This document shows, piece by piece, positions 1 to 7,870 of a stretch of 64,000 nt of DNA. Made by a program: the position numbers and the translations under genes. The DNA is taken from NCBI GenBank assembly GCA_937892955.1, contig CALBKH010000110.1:1-64000 (forward strand). The letters are read 5' to 3'. Position 1 is the first letter of the stretch; every line of letters begins with the position of its first letter. This DNA is from an uncultured Alphaproteobacteria bacterium (lineage in GTDB: Bacteria > Pseudomonadota > Alphaproteobacteria > Rhizobiales > Ancalomicrobiaceae). The notes beneath the pieces are model-generated. The model made no database searches and was not told the origin of the DNA. It saw nothing but the letters and a program-made list of their open reading frames with translations.

Positions 1-102
1 GTTCGGAACTTCATCCGCGAAGGCAAGCCCGAACGGGCGTCGGCCGGTCGGGCCGTAACTCACGAAATTCGGACGAGTCCGAATTTCGTGAACTCGGTAT
101 CA
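1..102 (-). repeat. Four-hairpin palindromic element, copy A (cut by window edge)
   Basis: On the minus strand this segment begins TGATACCGAG and contains a 14-bp perfect stem (CACGAAATTCGGAC and its complement, about 61-90). A GC-rich middle follows with small dyads, then the start of a second stem (GATGAAGTTCCGAAC) that runs off the window. It matches copy B at 50174-50302 over its whole visible length, in opposite orientation, with scattered substitutions. The TGA of its first bases is also the stop codon of pntB, so the element abuts the gene exactly. It is REP/BIME-like in style, but I do not recognise the family. Confidence 0.75.
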
Positions 103-1506
103 GATGTTCTTGGAGACCTCTTCCAGCATCTTCTTGGCGTCGCCGAAGAGCATGCGGTTGTTCTCCTTGTAGAACAGCGGATTGTCGATGCCGGCGTAAC
201 CCGAGGCCATCGACCGCTTCATGACGATCGTCGTCTTCGCCTTCCACACCTCGAGCACCGGCATGCCGGCGATCGGGCTCGCCGGATCGTCCTGCGCCGC
301 CGGATTGACGATGTCGTTGGCGCCGATGACGATGGCGACGTCGGTCGACGGGAAGTCCTCGTTGATCTCGTCCATCTCGAAGACGATGTCGTAGGGCACC
401 TTGGCTTCGGCCAGCAGCACGTTCATGTGACCCGGCATGCGTCCCGCCACCGGATGGATGGCGAAGCGGACTTCGACGCCCTTCTCGCGCAGCTTTCCGG
501 TGATCTCGTTCACCGTGTGCTGCGCCTGCGCCACCGCCATGCCGTAGCCCGGCACGATGATCACGCTCTTCGAGTCCTTCAGGAGCTCCGCCGTCTCGAT
601 CGCCGAGATCGGCTGCACCTCGCCCTGCGGCTCGCCGCTCGCCGACGCCGCCACGGTGCCGCCGCCCGAGCCGAAGCCGCCGGCGATGACCGAGATGAAG
701 TTGCGGTTCATCGCCCGGCACATGATGTAGGAGAGGATCGCGCCCGACGAGCCGACCAGCGCGCCGGTGACGATCAAGAGGTCGTTCGACAGCATGAAAC
801 CGGTCGCCGCCGCCGCCCAGCCGGAGTAGCTGTTCAGCATCGACACCACGACGGGCATGTCGGCGCCGCCGATCGCCATCACCATGTGGACGCCGAAGGC
901 GAGCGCGATCACCGTCATCACGAACAGCGCGAAGCCGGCCGCGACACCCGAGTGCGCCCCGACGAACACGTAGCCGAAGACGATCACGACGATCAGCGCG
1001 GCGAGGTTCAGCCAATGCCGGCCCGGCAGCAGCACCGGCTTGCCGCCGATCTTGCCCGAGAGCTTGCCGAAGGCGATGATCGAGCCCGAGAAGGTCACGG
1101 CACCGATCAGGATGCCGATGTAGATCTCGATCTCGTGGATCGACTTTTCCGCCGGCGTCGCGAAATGCGCGGTCGGATCGATGAAGCTGGCCAGACCGAT
1201 GGTGCAGGCGGCAAGGCCGACCAGGCTGTGCATCAGCGCCACCAGCTCGGGCATCTGCGTCATCTGCACGGTCTTGGCGGCGTAGAGGCCGACCGCGCCG
1301 CCGATCGCCAGCGCGATCAGGATGAACACCACGCCGAGGCCGGTGACGCCGGGCCCGAACACCGTGGCGAGCACCGCGAGGCCCATGCCGATGATGCCGA
1401 ACCAGTTGCCGCGCCGCGCCGATTCCGGATGCGACAGGCCGCCGAGCGACAGGATGAAGAGGATCGTGGCTCCGATGTAGGAGACGGTCACAAGTCCGAG
1501 AGACAT
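100..1506 (-). CDS. pntB: NAD(P) transhydrogenase subunit beta
   Basis: This is the membrane-embedded beta subunit of the proton-translocating transhydrogenase, which uses the proton gradient to move hydride from NADH to NADP+. The 468-residue length is normal for the family. Hydrophobic helices fill residues 1 to about 270. They are followed by the soluble NADP-binding domain, with the loop PGYGMAVAQAQ near residue 319 and the segment GANDIVNPAAQDDP near residue 400. The gene lies 13 bases downstream of pntA on the same strand and is the last gene of the operon. Its TGA stop forms the first bases of palindromic element copy A, so the element will be at the 3' end of the mRNA. Confidence 0.97.
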   Translation of the reverse strand: MSLGLVTVSYIGATILFILSLGGLSHPESARRGNWFGIIGMGLAVLATVFGPGVTGLGVVFILIALAIGGAVGLYAAKTVQMTQMPELVALMHSLVGLAACTIGLASFIDPTAHFATPAEKSIHEIEIYIGILIGAVTFSGSIIAFGKLSGKIGGKPVLLPGRHWLNLAALIVVIVFGYVFVGAHSGVAAGFALFVMTVIALAFGVHMVMAIGGADMPVVVSMLNSYSGWAAAATGFMLSNDLLIVTGALVGSSGAILSYIMCRAMNRNFISVIAGGFGSGGGTVAASASGEPQGEVQPISAIETAELLKDSKSVIIVPGYGMAVAQAQHTVNEITGKLREKGVEVRFAIHPVAGRMPGHMNVLLAEAKVPYDIVFEMDEINEDFPSTDVAIVIGANDIVNPAAQDDPASPIAGMPVLEVWKAKTTIVMKRSMASGYAGIDNPLFYKENNRMLFGDAKKMLEEVSKNI

Positions 1507-1519
1507 CGTTCGCTTCTCC

Positions 1520-3097
1520 TCACTTACGGAACATCGCCAGCATGCGCCGGGTCACGGCGAAGCCGCCGAACATGTTGACCGCCGTCAGCGCGATGCCGAC
1601 GAAGGCGATCAGGCCGATGAGGATGCTCGGACGTCCGGGGGGTGCGATCTGGATCAGCGCGCCGATGCAGATGATCGAGGAGATCGCGTTGGTGACGCTC
1701 ATCAGCGGTGTGTGCAGCGACGGCGTCACGTTCCACACCACCATGTAGCCGACGAAGCAGGCCAGCACGAACACCGTGAAGTGGCCGAGGAACGCCGCCG
1801 GCGCCGTGGCGCCGACCAGCGCCATCAGCACCGCACCGACACCGAAGGTGACGGCGAGCGACTTCATGTCCATCGGCTCGCCCGAGCCGTGGCCGTGGCC
1901 GTGGCCGGAGGACTTCTTCTCGACGATCGCCGCGGCCGGCTTGGGCGGCGGCGGGGCGGGAAGCTTGAGCGGCGGCGCCGGCCAGGTGATCTCGCCGGCC
2001 TTGACGACGGTCAGGCCGCGGATCGCATCGTCGTCCATGTCGACGAAGACCTTGCCGTCCTTGGCCTTGCACAGCTCTTCGGTGAGCCGCAGCAGGTTGG
2101 TCGCATAGAGCGTCGAGGACTGCTTGGCGAGCCGGCTGGCCATGTCGGTGTAGCCGACGATGGTGACGCCGTGGCGCACCACCGCTTCGCCGGGAACCGT
2201 CAGCTCGCAGTTGCCGCCCTGCTCGCCGGCGAGGTCGATGATCACCGAGCCCGGCTTCATCGACTGAAGCATCTCCGCCGTGATCAGCTTCGGCGCCGGC
2301 TTGCCCGGGATGAGCGCGGTGGTGATGACGATGTCCGCGTTCTTCACTTCCGTGGCGTACATCTGACGCTGCGCCGCCTGGAAGCCCTCGGACATCACCT
2401 TGGCGTAGCCGCCGCCGCCCGAGCCCTCTTCCTCGTAGTCGACCTTGACGAACTCGCCGCCGAGCGACTTGACCTGGTCGGCCACCTCGGCGCGGGTGTC
2501 GTTGGCGCGCACGATCGCGCCGAGATTGGCGGCCGTGCCGATCGCCGCGAGGCCGGCGACGCCGGCGCCGGCGATGAACACCTTGGCCGGCGGGATCTTG
2601 CCGGCGGCGGTGATCTGGCCGGCGAAGTAGCGGCCGAAGGCGTTCGCCGCCTCGATCACCGCACGATAGCCGGTGATGCCGGCCATCGAAGTCAGCGCGT
2701 CCATCTTCTGGGCCCGCGACAGCTGCCGCGGCAGACAGTCCATGGCCAGCACGGTGACGCCTTGCGCCTTCAGAAGCTCCATCAGCTCCGGATTCTGCGC
2801 CGGCCAGATGAAGGAGACGAGGGTCGTCCCCGCCTTCAGCTGCGCGACTTCCTCCGCCGAGGGGGCGCGAACCTTGAACACGATGTCGGCGCCGGCGTAG
2901 AGCGCCGCGGCGCCGTCGGTGAGCGTCGCGCCGACCGCCTCGTAGTGAGCATCGGGAATGTCGGCGGCCTCACCGGCGCCGCGCTCCACGCTCACCGCGA
3001 AACCGAGCTTGATCAGTTTCTCCACGACCTCGGGAACCGTCGCCACGCGGCGCTCTCCCGGAAAGGTCTCTCTGGGTATTCCGATGATCGAAGTCAT
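1520..3097 (-). CDS. pntA: NAD(P) transhydrogenase subunit alpha (fused form)
   Basis: This is the alpha subunit of proton-translocating transhydrogenase, 525 residues. The NAD-binding domain I occupies residues 1 to about 370, with the Rossmann motif GAGVAGLAA near residue 178. A Pro-rich linker and a His/Gly stretch (SGHGHGHGSG) follow, and then three or four membrane segments at the C-terminus. Many alphaproteobacteria split this protein into PntAA and PntAB; here both parts are one chain. The start MTSIIGIPRE is the family N-terminus. pntB follows after 13 bases, and a 43-residue oxidase subunit IV gene lies about 490 bases upstream on the same strand, a common alphaproteobacterial arrangement. 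Confidence 0.96.
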   Translation of the reverse strand: MTSIIGIPRETFPGERRVATVPEVVEKLIKLGFAVSVERGAGEAADIPDAHYEAVGATLTDGAAALYAGADIVFKVRAPSAEEVAQLKAGTTLVSFIWPAQNPELMELLKAQGVTVLAMDCLPRQLSRAQKMDALTSMAGITGYRAVIEAANAFGRYFAGQITAAGKIPPAKVFIAGAGVAGLAAIGTAANLGAIVRANDTRAEVADQVKSLGGEFVKVDYEEEGSGGGGYAKVMSEGFQAAQRQMYATEVKNADIVITTALIPGKPAPKLITAEMLQSMKPGSVIIDLAGEQGGNCELTVPGEAVVRHGVTIVGYTDMASRLAKQSSTLYATNLLRLTEELCKAKDGKVFVDMDDDAIRGLTVVKAGEITWPAPPLKLPAPPPPKPAAAIVEKKSSGHGHGHGSGEPMDMKSLAVTFGVGAVLMALVGATAPAAFLGHFTVFVLACFVGYMVVWNVTPSLHTPLMSVTNAISSIICIGALIQIAPPGRPSILIGLIAFVGIALTAVNMFGGFAVTRRMLAMFRK

Positions 3098-3589
3098 TGT
3101 GATCCCATCCGTTGTCGTGTCCGAGCTCGGACTTCGTCTCTCGTTGGAACCGCCCGCCCCCGCCGACGATCCCGATCGCGCCTCCGTCCGGACGCGCAGC
3201 CATGCCCCGACCTCGCTCGACCTTCGCCGATCGGAGTCTCGGACCGTCTCCCATCCGCCGCAAGTCCTCGTTCCGCGGGACGAAGCCCGGCGAGACGCCG
3301 GCGGAGAAACGCCCGATACCTCTGCATGCGCCCCGAGCGGGCGCGACGATGGCCGGAAGCGGCGGAACGAGCCCGCGCCACACGCCGCCGTGGACGACCG
3401 CCCGCCCCGCCTCGCCGACCCGGGGCCGGTGTGGCGTGACGAATGCGGCCGATATCGATGCCGGACGCGCCGAACACCGACGAGACCCCTCTACCCGCCG
3501 CCGTGTCGCAGCGGGCCGAGAGATCTCTTCGTCGACGACCCCGCCCGGCGCCGTCCGCGCCACGGAGTCGAATGCCTCGGTCGACGCCC
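3098..3589. other. Gap of 492 bases with no convincing gene
   Basis: All open frames here look like GC-rich shadow frames with Arg-rich, low-complexity translations and no plausible ribosome binding site. The one clear structure is a perfect 14-bp palindrome, GTCCGAGCTCGGAC at 3119-3132, about 20 bases upstream of the pntA start. It could be an operator or an mRNA hairpin. The gap separates the oxidase subunit IV gene from pntA, so pntA probably has its own promoter in it, but I cannot place one. Confidence 0.5.
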
Positions 3590-3721
3590 TCAGTGGACCA
3601 GGAAGATCCGCATGAGGATGAGGACGGCAACGACACCGATCGTGCCCCACTTGGTCAGACCGAGGAACATCGCGTAGGTGTTGCGATGTTCTTCGAAATT
3701 CTTGCTCTCGACGGCGCCCAT
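3590..3721 (-). CDS. aa3-type cytochrome c oxidase subunit IV (43 residues)
   Basis: This very short gene encodes a bacterial aa3-type oxidase subunit IV-like peptide of 43 residues. It has a short polar N-terminus (MGAVESKNFEEHRNTY) followed by one membrane span (roughly GTIGVVAVLILMRIFLV) ending in VH. The polar N-terminus with an EHxxTY-like motif and a single C-terminal helix is the pattern of the alphaproteobacterial subunit IV family. A strong ribosome binding site (GGAGGGG) stands just before the ATG. Its position upstream of pntA on the same strand matches other alphaproteobacteria. The peptide is thought to sit beside subunit I of the terminal oxidase. Confidence 0.87.
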   Translation of the reverse strand: MGAVESKNFEEHRNTYAMFLGLTKWGTIGVVAVLILMRIFLVH

Positions 3722-3888
3722 TCACCCCTCCGATGGTCCGTTCCGGGTTCGCATGCACGGCATACGAATCCATTTAGACGCCCCGACCGGAGAGACGCAA
3801 CGCCGAACTCTCGTTCTCGCGCCAAAGAACCACGAGATCGTTCACCGACTTCTGTTGCGGTGCATTCTCCCGGTCCGCGCCCGCTCTG

Positions 3889-5253
3889 TCATTGAGTCGA
3901 AGGGCGAAGTCCGGCCCTCGAAAGCGCGTCACTTTGCCGCTTCGCGACACGCTCGCGCTCGAAGTCGTCGATCGCCGTCTCGAACAGGCGGTGGAAGTTG
4001 AGTTCGGCATCGAGATGCAGGAAGACCCCGCCGAGACCGAGCGCGGCGCGGTCCATGAACAGGAATTCGCGCGGCGGCGTCACCGGCCCGTGGGTTCTGA
4101 GCGCATCCGCCACCCGTTGCGCCTCCTGCCGGCCGAACTCGATCGGCGACACGCCCTCGGCGATGCGCCTGATACGGTCGGTGAGGAGTGGGCCGTAGAG
4201 GAAGCGCGCCCAGATGTCGAGGATGTCGATCAACTCGTTGGAGAGGTTCTTGAATCCCCAGGCCTCGTAGGCTGCCACCACCCGCTCGCGGTCACCGTGG
4301 AGAAGGCCGCGATAGTGTTCGATCACCCCCTCGACGAAGCGCGCGGGGAAGATGCGGATGCAACCGAAGTCGAGGAGATTGATGCCCTGCGGCTCGCCCG
4401 CCTCTTCGAAGGCGGCGTAGTTGCCGAGATGCGGATCGCCGTGGATCAGGCCGAAGCGGCAGAACGGGTGCCACCAGGCGCGGAACATCGCCTCGGAGAT
4501 GCGGTTGCGGGTCTCCTGAGAGGCGCCTTTGTAGGTGAGGAGCCCCTTGCCCTCGAGCCAGGTCATGGTGAGCAGCCGCTTCGTCGAAAGCGCCTCGAAC
4601 GGCTCCGGTACGTTCACGCCGGGGTCGTCGGCGAGGATCTCGCCGTAGACCGCCATGTGGCGGCGTTCGCGCTCGTAGTCGAGTTCCTCGCGGATCCGCG
4701 CCCCGACCTCCTCGGCGATTTCCGTGGTGTCGATCTGTGGCCGGAGCTTGCGCATCAGGGCGAAGAGCACGCCGAGCTGGTCGAGGTCGGCCTCGACCGC
4801 CGAGGCCATGTCGGGATACTGCAGCTTCACCGCCAGTTGCCGGCCGTCCTTCGAGGTGGCGCGATGCACCTGCCCGAGCGAGGCGGCGTGGGACGGCACG
4901 TGCTCGAACGAGCCGAAGCGCCTCGCCCAGTCGCCCCCGAGCTCGGCCGTCATGCGCCGCCGGACGAAGGCCCAGCCCATCGCCGGTGCGTGCGCCTGGA
5001 GGCGCTGCAGCTCCGCCGCCCATTCTGCGGGAATCGCGTCGGGGATGGTGGCGAGCAGCTGCGCCACCTTCATCAGCGGTCCCTTGAGCCCGCCGAGCGC
5101 ATCGGCGATGAGCTTGCCCTCGCGCATCAGGTCGCCGTCGCCGAACATGCGGCCGCCGGCGATCCGCATCGCCGCCGTTCCCACATTGGCGCCGACACGC
5201 GCATGACGGACGAAACGTCCGGTGAGTGAGTTCTTCTCGCCGTCTCTGGCCAT
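3889..5253 (-). CDS. ABC1/UbiB-family atypical kinase
   Basis: This is a 454-residue ABC1 (AarF/UbiB) family protein, an atypical kinase/ATPase family linked to ubiquinone and lipid metabolism. The N-terminal family signature reads LMKVAQLLATIPDAIP near residues 60-75, so the canonical KxGQ motif is KxAQ here. The Ala-rich loop SHAASLGQVHRA, the VAIK-type lysine in LAVKLQYPD, the catalytic HGDPHLGNY and the LLDFGC metal motif are all visible. It lacks the C-terminal membrane helices of UbiB proper, so its substrate is open. It is transcribed alone, downstream of a toxin-antitoxin pair. Confidence 0.9.
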   Translation of the reverse strand: MARDGEKNSLTGRFVRHARVGANVGTAAMRIAGGRMFGDGDLMREGKLIADALGGLKGPLMKVAQLLATIPDAIPAEWAAELQRLQAHAPAMGWAFVRRRMTAELGGDWARRFGSFEHVPSHAASLGQVHRATSKDGRQLAVKLQYPDMASAVEADLDQLGVLFALMRKLRPQIDTTEIAEEVGARIREELDYERERRHMAVYGEILADDPGVNVPEPFEALSTKRLLTMTWLEGKGLLTYKGASQETRNRISEAMFRAWWHPFCRFGLIHGDPHLGNYAAFEEAGEPQGINLLDFGCIRIFPARFVEGVIEHYRGLLHGDRERVVAAYEAWGFKNLSNELIDILDIWARFLYGPLLTDRIRRIAEGVSPIEFGRQEAQRVADALRTHGPVTPPREFLFMDRAALGLGGVFLHLDAELNFHRLFETAIDDFERERVAKRQSDALSRAGLRPSTQ

Positions 5254-5330
5254 CGCCTACGATCCGTCTCCGCCCCGACGGACAACATAGGACATTTCGC
5301 GGCGATTGCAGGGGGTGATCCGCCGTCGCC

Positions 5331-5765
5331 TCAGGTCGGCCAGCGATCACGGATCCAGCGGGCAAGGCTCTCCTCGGAAACCTCGCCGGCGGCGAGCCCC
5401 AGGATGATCGCCGTCGCTTCGGCCTGCGGTGGCGCGAACCTCACCCCGTTCTTGCGCAGGAACAGCATCATGGCGACGAATGCCGCCCGCTTGTTGCCGT
5501 CGACGAAGGGATGATTGCGGGCGATGCCGAAGGCATGGGCGGCCGCGAGCAGGGCGAGATCGGCCCCCTCGTATTCCCATTTGTTGCGCGCCCGCCCCAA
5601 CGCAGATTCCAACGCTCCGGGGTCGCGGATGCCGGCCGGCCCGCCGAAGCGGGCGATCTGCCGCTCGTGCAGCGCCCTCACCTCGGCGACGGTGAGCCAG
5701 ACCCGGCCGAAGCTCGCCCGAGCCTGATCGGAGAACCCCGTCGGCGAGGTCTCGAACCCGCTCAT
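5331..5765 (-). CDS. Doc-type (Fic/Doc) toxin
   Basis: This is a 144-residue death-on-curing family protein. The catalytic motif HPFVDGNKR lies at residues 85-93, with the Doc-style HxFx(D/N)GNKR and no second Arg of the classical Fic motif. Characterised Doc toxins phosphorylate elongation factor Tu and stop translation; that activity is inferred from the family. The start overlaps the antitoxin stop by four bases (ATGA), which implies translational coupling. The partner is an AbrB/MazE-type protein rather than the Phd of phage P1. Downstream lies the ABC1 kinase gene. Confidence 0.9.
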   Translation of the reverse strand: MSGFETSPTGFSDQARASFGRVWLTVAEVRALHERQIARFGGPAGIRDPGALESALGRARNKWEYEGADLALLAAAHAFGIARNHPFVDGNKRAAFVAMMLFLRKNGVRFAPPQAEATAIILGLAAGEVSEESLARWIRDRWPT

Positions 5766-5986
5766 TTCGCAAGTTCCTTCAGCGTGTCGCGATACTCGTC
5801 CATGATCTCGTCGACCAGTCGCATCGACTGCTCGAAATCGGGGTCGTAGGGCGTGAGCCGTACACCTCCTTCGCCGTCCGGCGTGGCATGCAGGGCGTCG
5901 CCCGGCTTCAGGCCGAGCTTCGCCAGCAGGTCCTTCGGCAGGATCAATCCGGTCGAATTGCCGATCTTCTTGACCTCGAGCTTCAT
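5762..5986 (-). CDS. AbrB/MazE-type antitoxin
   Basis: This is a 74-residue antitoxin. Residues 1-45 form a swapped-hairpin AbrB/MazE DNA-binding fold, seen in KKIGNSTGLILPKDLL and the following LGLKPGDAL. The acidic C-terminal helix (residues 50-74) is the likely toxin-binding part. The gene precedes the Doc toxin and overlaps it by four bases, the standard antitoxin-first order. A ribosome binding site (GGAGA) sits seven bases before the ATG. Two TTGTAC-based palindromes 25-71 bases upstream are the probable operators for autoregulation. Confidence 0.92.
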   Translation of the reverse strand: MKLEVKKIGNSTGLILPKDLLAKLGLKPGDALHATPDGEGGVRLTPYDPDFEQSMRLVDEIMDEYRDTLKELAK

Positions 5987-6010
5987 CGGTCGTCTCCGGG
6001 TATCGCCATG

Positions 6011-6057
6011 TTGTACGGAACGTACAACACTCGCCTGCCGTTGTACAGACTGTAGAA
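6011..6057 (-). promoter_or_regulatory. Paired operator palindromes of the toxin-antitoxin operon
   Basis: The stretch holds a perfect inverted repeat TTGTACG-gaa-CGTACAA (6011-6027) and a second, imperfect one, TTGTACAG-a-CTGTAGAA (6041-6057). Their centres are 30 bases apart, about three helical turns, so two antitoxin dimers could bind the same DNA face. On the minus strand the sites overlap a plausible promoter (TGTACA, 17 bases, TACGTT). The region is also clearly AT-richer than its surroundings. Confidence 0.75.
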
Positions 6058-6090
6058 CGAGGATCGCACCAAGCGGTGCCCGAAACGAGA

Positions 6091-6114
6091 ACGGGGAGGC
6101 TCTCGCCTCCCCGT
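6091..6114 (-). terminator. Hairpin terminator of the glucan biosynthesis gene
   Basis: A perfect 10-bp stem ACGGGGAGGC / GCCTCCCCGT closes a four-base loop, 27 bases past the stop codon of the 6141-7727 gene. The T-tract on the minus strand is weak (TTCTCGTTT), so termination may be partial. Confidence 0.6.
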
Positions 6115-6140
6115 CTCCACCTTCGATGATGCCGGCGACC

Positions 6141-7727
6141 TCACCAGGTCTTCTGCGGATGCAGTTTGAACAGCCAAGTCTCGGTCAGAGCCGTTTCGCC
6201 GTCGCGCAGGTAGGCGCGGATGTCGACCGGGTCGGTGCCCTCCGCCTTGATGTCGAACTGGAGCCGCCACGCGTCGTTCCACGAGGTGGTCTCGAGGAAG
6301 ATCGACGAGATCACGCCGCGCGACGGGGTGATCACCGCCTCCGGCTTCTTGTCCTTCGGGAAGTTCGCCAGCGCCCCACCGGTGAACTCGATGGCGAACC
6401 GCTTGATCTCCGGCGGATTGGCGCGCGTGTAGGGGAAGCCGCCGCGGCCGATGCCGGTGCGGGTCGGCCGCGCCAGATTGGCCGGCGGGTTCGGTTCGTC
6501 GGCGTTCCAGTACATGCGGTAGCGGTATTCGAGCGCCTGACCCGCCTTGACCGGATCGCGCGGCACCCAGAAGCACCCCATGTTGTCGAAGTCCTCGTGG
6601 TCGGTCGGGAACTCGACCAGATGGAAGGCGCCCGGCCCCCATCCGCCGATCGGCTCGATCCACAGCGACGGACGGCGCTCGTAGTTGAGATAGCGATCCA
6701 TGTAGTCCTTCGGATCGCGGTTGCGCTGCATCAGGCCGAAGCCGCGCGGATTGTCGTCGAGGAAGGCCGAGGTCGACGGACCCGGCGGGTTGACCAGCGG
6801 CCGCCAGATACGCTCGCCCGTACCCGTCCAGATGGCGAGCCCGTCCGAGTCGTGCGCGCCCGGCCGCCACTCGAGCTGGTAGCTCTTGTCGTAGTTGGAG
6901 AACCAGTACATCGACGTCATCGGCGAGATGCCGAGCTTGGCGATGTCCTTGCGGGTGAACAGGTTGCACTCGACGTCGATGACGACGCCCTCGGTGCGGC
7001 GGATGGTGAACTTGTAGGCGCCGGTGATCGACGGACCGTCGAGCAGCGCATAGACGACGACCGGCTGCTTCTCGCCGCTCGCCGGCTGCAGATAGAACTC
7101 GGTGAAGTCGGGGAACTCTTCCGGCGTCGGGCTCGCGGTGTCGATGGCCACGCCACGCGCCGACAGGCCGTATTCGTTGAGCGAACCGATGGCGCGGAAA
7201 TAGGAGGCGCCGAGGAAGGCCACCCAGTCCTGCGTCCGCCAATCCGGCCGGCTCTTGGCCTCGCGGATCTGGAAGCCGGCGAACCCGGTGTCCTCCGGCA
7301 GCTTCTGCGCCGGGCTGTCGTCCGGCATGTCGAAGTACTCGGGCTCGTAGAGCACCTCGGCCGCCTTGTCGCCGTCGACGGCGTGCATCCGGATCGTCTT
7401 GGGGAAATACTTGCCGACCGGGAAGAAGGTGATCGGATAGACCCCCTTCTCGTCGCCGAACATGGCGTGGTCCGGCCGGAACTTGATCTTGCCGTGCTGC
7501 TCGTAGCCGATCTGCTCGACGATCTCCGGCGCCGGACGGCGGGGCGCCAGATAGGCCTTGGCCGCCATTTCGCGGGCGCGCTGCACCAAACCGGCGAAGC
7601 CGAAGGGCTTCGACGGCCCGAACTTCAGGTTGGCGGCGGCGGCCGGGCCGGTGGCTCCGAGGAGGTTGGCCACACCGAGAGCGACGGAAGCGGAGATGAG
7701 ATCGCGGCGAGAGAGTTTCGCGGTCAT
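6141..7727 (-). CDS. Periplasmic glucan biosynthesis protein (OpgG/OpgD family)
   Basis: This 528-residue protein of the MdoG/MdoD family acts in the periplasm on the backbone of osmoregulated periplasmic glucans. A twin-arginine signal (SRRDLIS at residues 6-12, then a hydrophobic stretch ending in AAAA near residue 32) points to Tat export, as in OpgD. The body shows the family segments GVYPITFFPVGKYFPK, WVAFLGASYFRA and YGLSARG. No opgH-type glucosyltransferase is adjacent, so the gene is either an orphan or works with a distant partner. It is monocistronic, with a hairpin terminator after it. Confidence 0.9.
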   Translation of the reverse strand: MTAKLSRRDLISASVALGVANLLGATGPAAAANLKFGPSKPFGFAGLVQRAREMAAKAYLAPRRPAPEIVEQIGYEQHGKIKFRPDHAMFGDEKGVYPITFFPVGKYFPKTIRMHAVDGDKAAEVLYEPEYFDMPDDSPAQKLPEDTGFAGFQIREAKSRPDWRTQDWVAFLGASYFRAIGSLNEYGLSARGVAIDTASPTPEEFPDFTEFYLQPASGEKQPVVVYALLDGPSITGAYKFTIRRTEGVVIDVECNLFTRKDIAKLGISPMTSMYWFSNYDKSYQLEWRPGAHDSDGLAIWTGTGERIWRPLVNPPGPSTSAFLDDNPRGFGLMQRNRDPKDYMDRYLNYERRPSLWIEPIGGWGPGAFHLVEFPTDHEDFDNMGCFWVPRDPVKAGQALEYRYRMYWNADEPNPPANLARPTRTGIGRGGFPYTRANPPEIKRFAIEFTGGALANFPKDKKPEAVITPSRGVISSIFLETTSWNDAWRLQFDIKAEGTDPVDIRAYLRDGETALTETWLFKLHPQKTW

Positions 7728-7870
7728 GATGGTCCTGCGAGAGGTCCTGATGGGAGCGATGGCCGAGCGCGACGCGCACGCCCTTCCCTTCTAGGCCAGC
7801 GCACGAACCACTGCAATCGGGCGGAATAACGGCGTGATCCCCGTGACTTCGGATCGGTCGCGACGCAGCG

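Noticed and set aside
5331..5986. Toxin-antitoxin pair as a sign of a genomic island
   Set aside because: Base composition of the two genes matches the neighbours and no integrase, tRNA or direct repeat is near; only the operator is AT-richer.
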